From: an uncultured bacterium | Lineage (GTDB): Bacteria > Bacteroidota > Rhodothermia > Rhodothermales > UBA10348 | DNA: 36,428 bases | Direction of reading: 5' to 3' | Assembly (NCBI GenBank): GCA_938018055.1 | Contig: CALIKL010000009.1 | Location: 74,147-110,574 of the forward strand | Part shown: positions 34,958-36,428 of the stretch, piece after piece | Position numbering within the stretch: position 1 is the first letter of the stretch | Layout of the letters: each line of letters opens with the position of its first letter | The notes under the pieces: model-generated | What the model saw: the letters and a program-made list of their open reading frames with translations, nothing else | What the model was told of the DNA's origin: nothing | Database searches by the model: none | Position numbers and translations under genes: made by a program

Positions 34958-36409
34958 ATGCTGTTCAGACAGATCTGGGATCCCAAACTCGCCCAGTACG
35001 CCTACCTCATCGGCTGCCAGGCTGCTGGCGAAGCCATTGTCGTCGACCCCGAGCGCGACATCGACCAGTACCTCGAGCTCGCCGAAAAAGAAGGCGTTGA
35101 AATCGTGGCTGCCGTCGATACGCATATCCATGCTGACTACCTGACCGGTATGCGCGAATTCGCCGAGCGCGGCGTTCACGTGTATGCTTCAGACGAAGGT
35201 GATGACGACTGGAAGTACGAGTGGCTCATTGGCTCAGACTACAGCTATACGCTCCTCAAGAATGGGGACGAATTCAAGATGGGCAACATCAAGCTGAAGG
35301 CTATCCACAACCCGGGTCACACGCCCGAGCACCTGTCCTACCTCGTCACTGACCTCGGTGGCGGCGCAGACAAGCCGATCGGTTACTGCACGGGAGACTT
35401 CGTATTCGTCGGCGACCTTGGTCGTCCCGATCTCCTTGAGTCCGCCGCCGGCATGGCTGGCGTCATGGAGCCTTCAGCCCGCACACTCTACAAGTCAGTC
35501 CAGGAATTCCTGGAGCTGGATGACTTCGTTCAGATCTGGCCAGCCCACGGCGCCGGTAGCGCCTGCGGTAAGGCATTGGGCGCTGTGCCTTCCTCAACCG
35601 TCGGCTACGAGCGCGAATTCAACGCGGCCATCGACGCGGCCAAGCGTGGCGAAGACGTGTTCGTCGAGTCGATTCTCGAAGGACAGCCTGAGCCTCCGAT
35701 GTACTTCGCACGGATGAAGCGCGACAACAAGAAGGGCCCGAAGGTCCTGGGTACGATTCCCAAGCCGAAGCACCTCTTCCAGGAGGACCTGAAAGCCCTG
35801 GCGGGCAATACCGACGTCGCCGTCCTTGACACGCGTCTGGATCGCTCGGCCTTCATGGCTCGTCATCTTCCGGGCTCGATGTACGCCGGTTTCAACAAAG
35901 CCTTCAACACGGCTGCTGGCTCGATCATCGAAGAAGACATGCCGATCTACCTCATCATCGATGAGGAGCATGTGGAAGAAGCCGTGCGCGACCTGGTCCG
36001 CATCGGCCTCGACAACATCGTTGGATACGCCACGCCTCAGACGCTGGAAGCCTACGCCGACCATGGCGGAGAGATGGCCAGCATCCGCGAAGTGGCCATC
36101 GAAGATGTACCAGCTACGCTGGAAGCCATCGACGATGCCATCGTGCTCGATGTCCGCAACGCGAGCGAACACGAGCCTGCCCACATGCCGGATTCGGCCA
36201 ACATCGCCTATACCCGCCTCTGGGTACGTCGGGATAAAGTGCCTGCCGGTACCAAACTGGTCCATTGCGTCTCCGGAGGACGTGCAGCGGTTTCGACGGC
36301 CCTGCTCGCTCGTCTGGGTCACGATGTGATCTTCGTCAATGGCGAATGGGATGATTGGGCTGCCAATCCCAACAGCACCATCGTCAGCGGTGCGCCTGTA
36401 GAGGCGTAG
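34958..36409 (+). CDS. persulfide dioxygenase (ETHE1-like) fused to two rhodanese domains
   Basis: A 483-residue cytosolic protein. The metallo-beta-lactamase domain (about 1-240) has THIHADYLTG (His56, His58, Asp60), NPGHTPEH (His121), GDLGRPD (Asp153) and PAHGAGSACGK (His197). As in ETHE1, two His and one Asp should bind the single iron that oxidises glutathione persulfide to sulfite. The first rhodanese domain (about 282-372) has no cysteine at its active-site loop position and looks structural. The second (about 385-475) has VHCVSGGRAAVS with active Cys437. Rhodanese fused to the dioxygenase would pass sulfur between sulfite and thiosulfate, matching the YeeE genes upstream. ATG 34958 is preferred to an in-frame ATG at 34907, as it gives the family start MLFRQIWD. 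Confidence 0.92.
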   Translation: MLFRQIWDPKLAQYAYLIGCQAAGEAIVVDPERDIDQYLELAEKEGVEIVAAVDTHIHADYLTGMREFAERGVHVYASDEGDDDWKYEWLIGSDYSYTLLKNGDEFKMGNIKLKAIHNPGHTPEHLSYLVTDLGGGADKPIGYCTGDFVFVGDLGRPDLLESAAGMAGVMEPSARTLYKSVQEFLELDDFVQIWPAHGAGSACGKALGAVPSSTVGYEREFNAAIDAAKRGEDVFVESILEGQPEPPMYFARMKRDNKKGPKVLGTIPKPKHLFQEDLKALAGNTDVAVLDTRLDRSAFMARHLPGSMYAGFNKAFNTAAGSIIEEDMPIYLIIDEEHVEEAVRDLVRIGLDNIVGYATPQTLEAYADHGGEMASIREVAIEDVPATLEAIDDAIVLDVRNASEHEPAHMPDSANIAYTRLWVRRDKVPAGTKLVHCVSGGRAAVSTALLARLGHDVIFVNGEWDDWAANPNSTIVSGAPVEA

Positions 36410-36428
36410 CGAAAGGCAGTTGTCTGCT

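Noticed and set aside
35594-36322. Minus-strand open frame opposite the persulfide dioxygenase (242 codons)
   Set aside because: A mirror of a strongly conserved gene; no start signal and no domain.

Overview
The window is a chromosomal segment of a Gram-negative bacterium, estimated by eye at 55-60% G+C. The evidence for an outer membrane is a YidC with a large periplasmic domain, an RND exporter, a lipobox M48 peptidase and a POTRA-domain protein. Many starts lack a clear Shine-Dalgarno sequence, and two candidate promoters fit the Bacteroidota-type TAnnTTTG element. Together with the style of the MFS, PhyH and persulfide dioxygenase proteins, this suggests the Bacteroidota/Rhodothermota side of the tree, possibly a Rhodothermales relative. 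That placement is inference. I see no insertion sequence, phage, CRISPR array or rRNA.

Left part (1-9700): an envelope cluster. It holds a GT2 glycosyltransferase, an HTTM-like membrane protein overlapping its small partner, a flippase-like membrane protein, two GT4 glycosyltransferases and a membrane-anchored methyltransferase. A large RND/MMPL exporter (minus) follows, divergent from a MaoC-type (R)-hydratase. Middle-left (9797-18276): an M48 lipoprotein peptidase lies one base after recF (both minus), then murQ and mfd run on the plus strand, then a WYL regulator on the minus strand.

Middle (18336-24962): the conserved minus-strand series rpmH-rnpA-yidC-mnmE-mnmG-rsmG, which in many bacteria lies near the replication origin. 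Between mnmG and rsmG are two perfect 16-bp parS palindromes 58 bp apart. They are the strongest non-coding signal in the window and indicate that the locus is a ParB loading site close to oriC. parA, parB, dnaA, dnaN and yidD are not in the window.

Right part (25161-36428): a stand-alone tRNA-Val(UAC) unit has a recognisable promoter and terminator. It is followed by a three-gene plus-strand operon (PfkB kinase, TIP30-like reductase, GH33-like sialidase). Facing it on the minus strand are an MFS sugar transporter and a POTRA protein that stops before any beta-barrel. Next come two broken genes apparently joined at a deletion scar: a PhyH dioxygenase missing its N-terminus and carrying a frameshift, and the N-terminal stub of a membrane sensor. 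recJ follows, and the window ends in a sulfur operon of two YeeE/YedE-type membrane proteins and a persulfide dioxygenase-rhodanese fusion.

Most of the window is housekeeping and envelope biology. I did not find a convincing new multi-gene system. The observations most worth a second look are the twin parS sites, the barrel-less POTRA protein, the double-pseudogene junction and the palindromes upstream of the sulfur operon.
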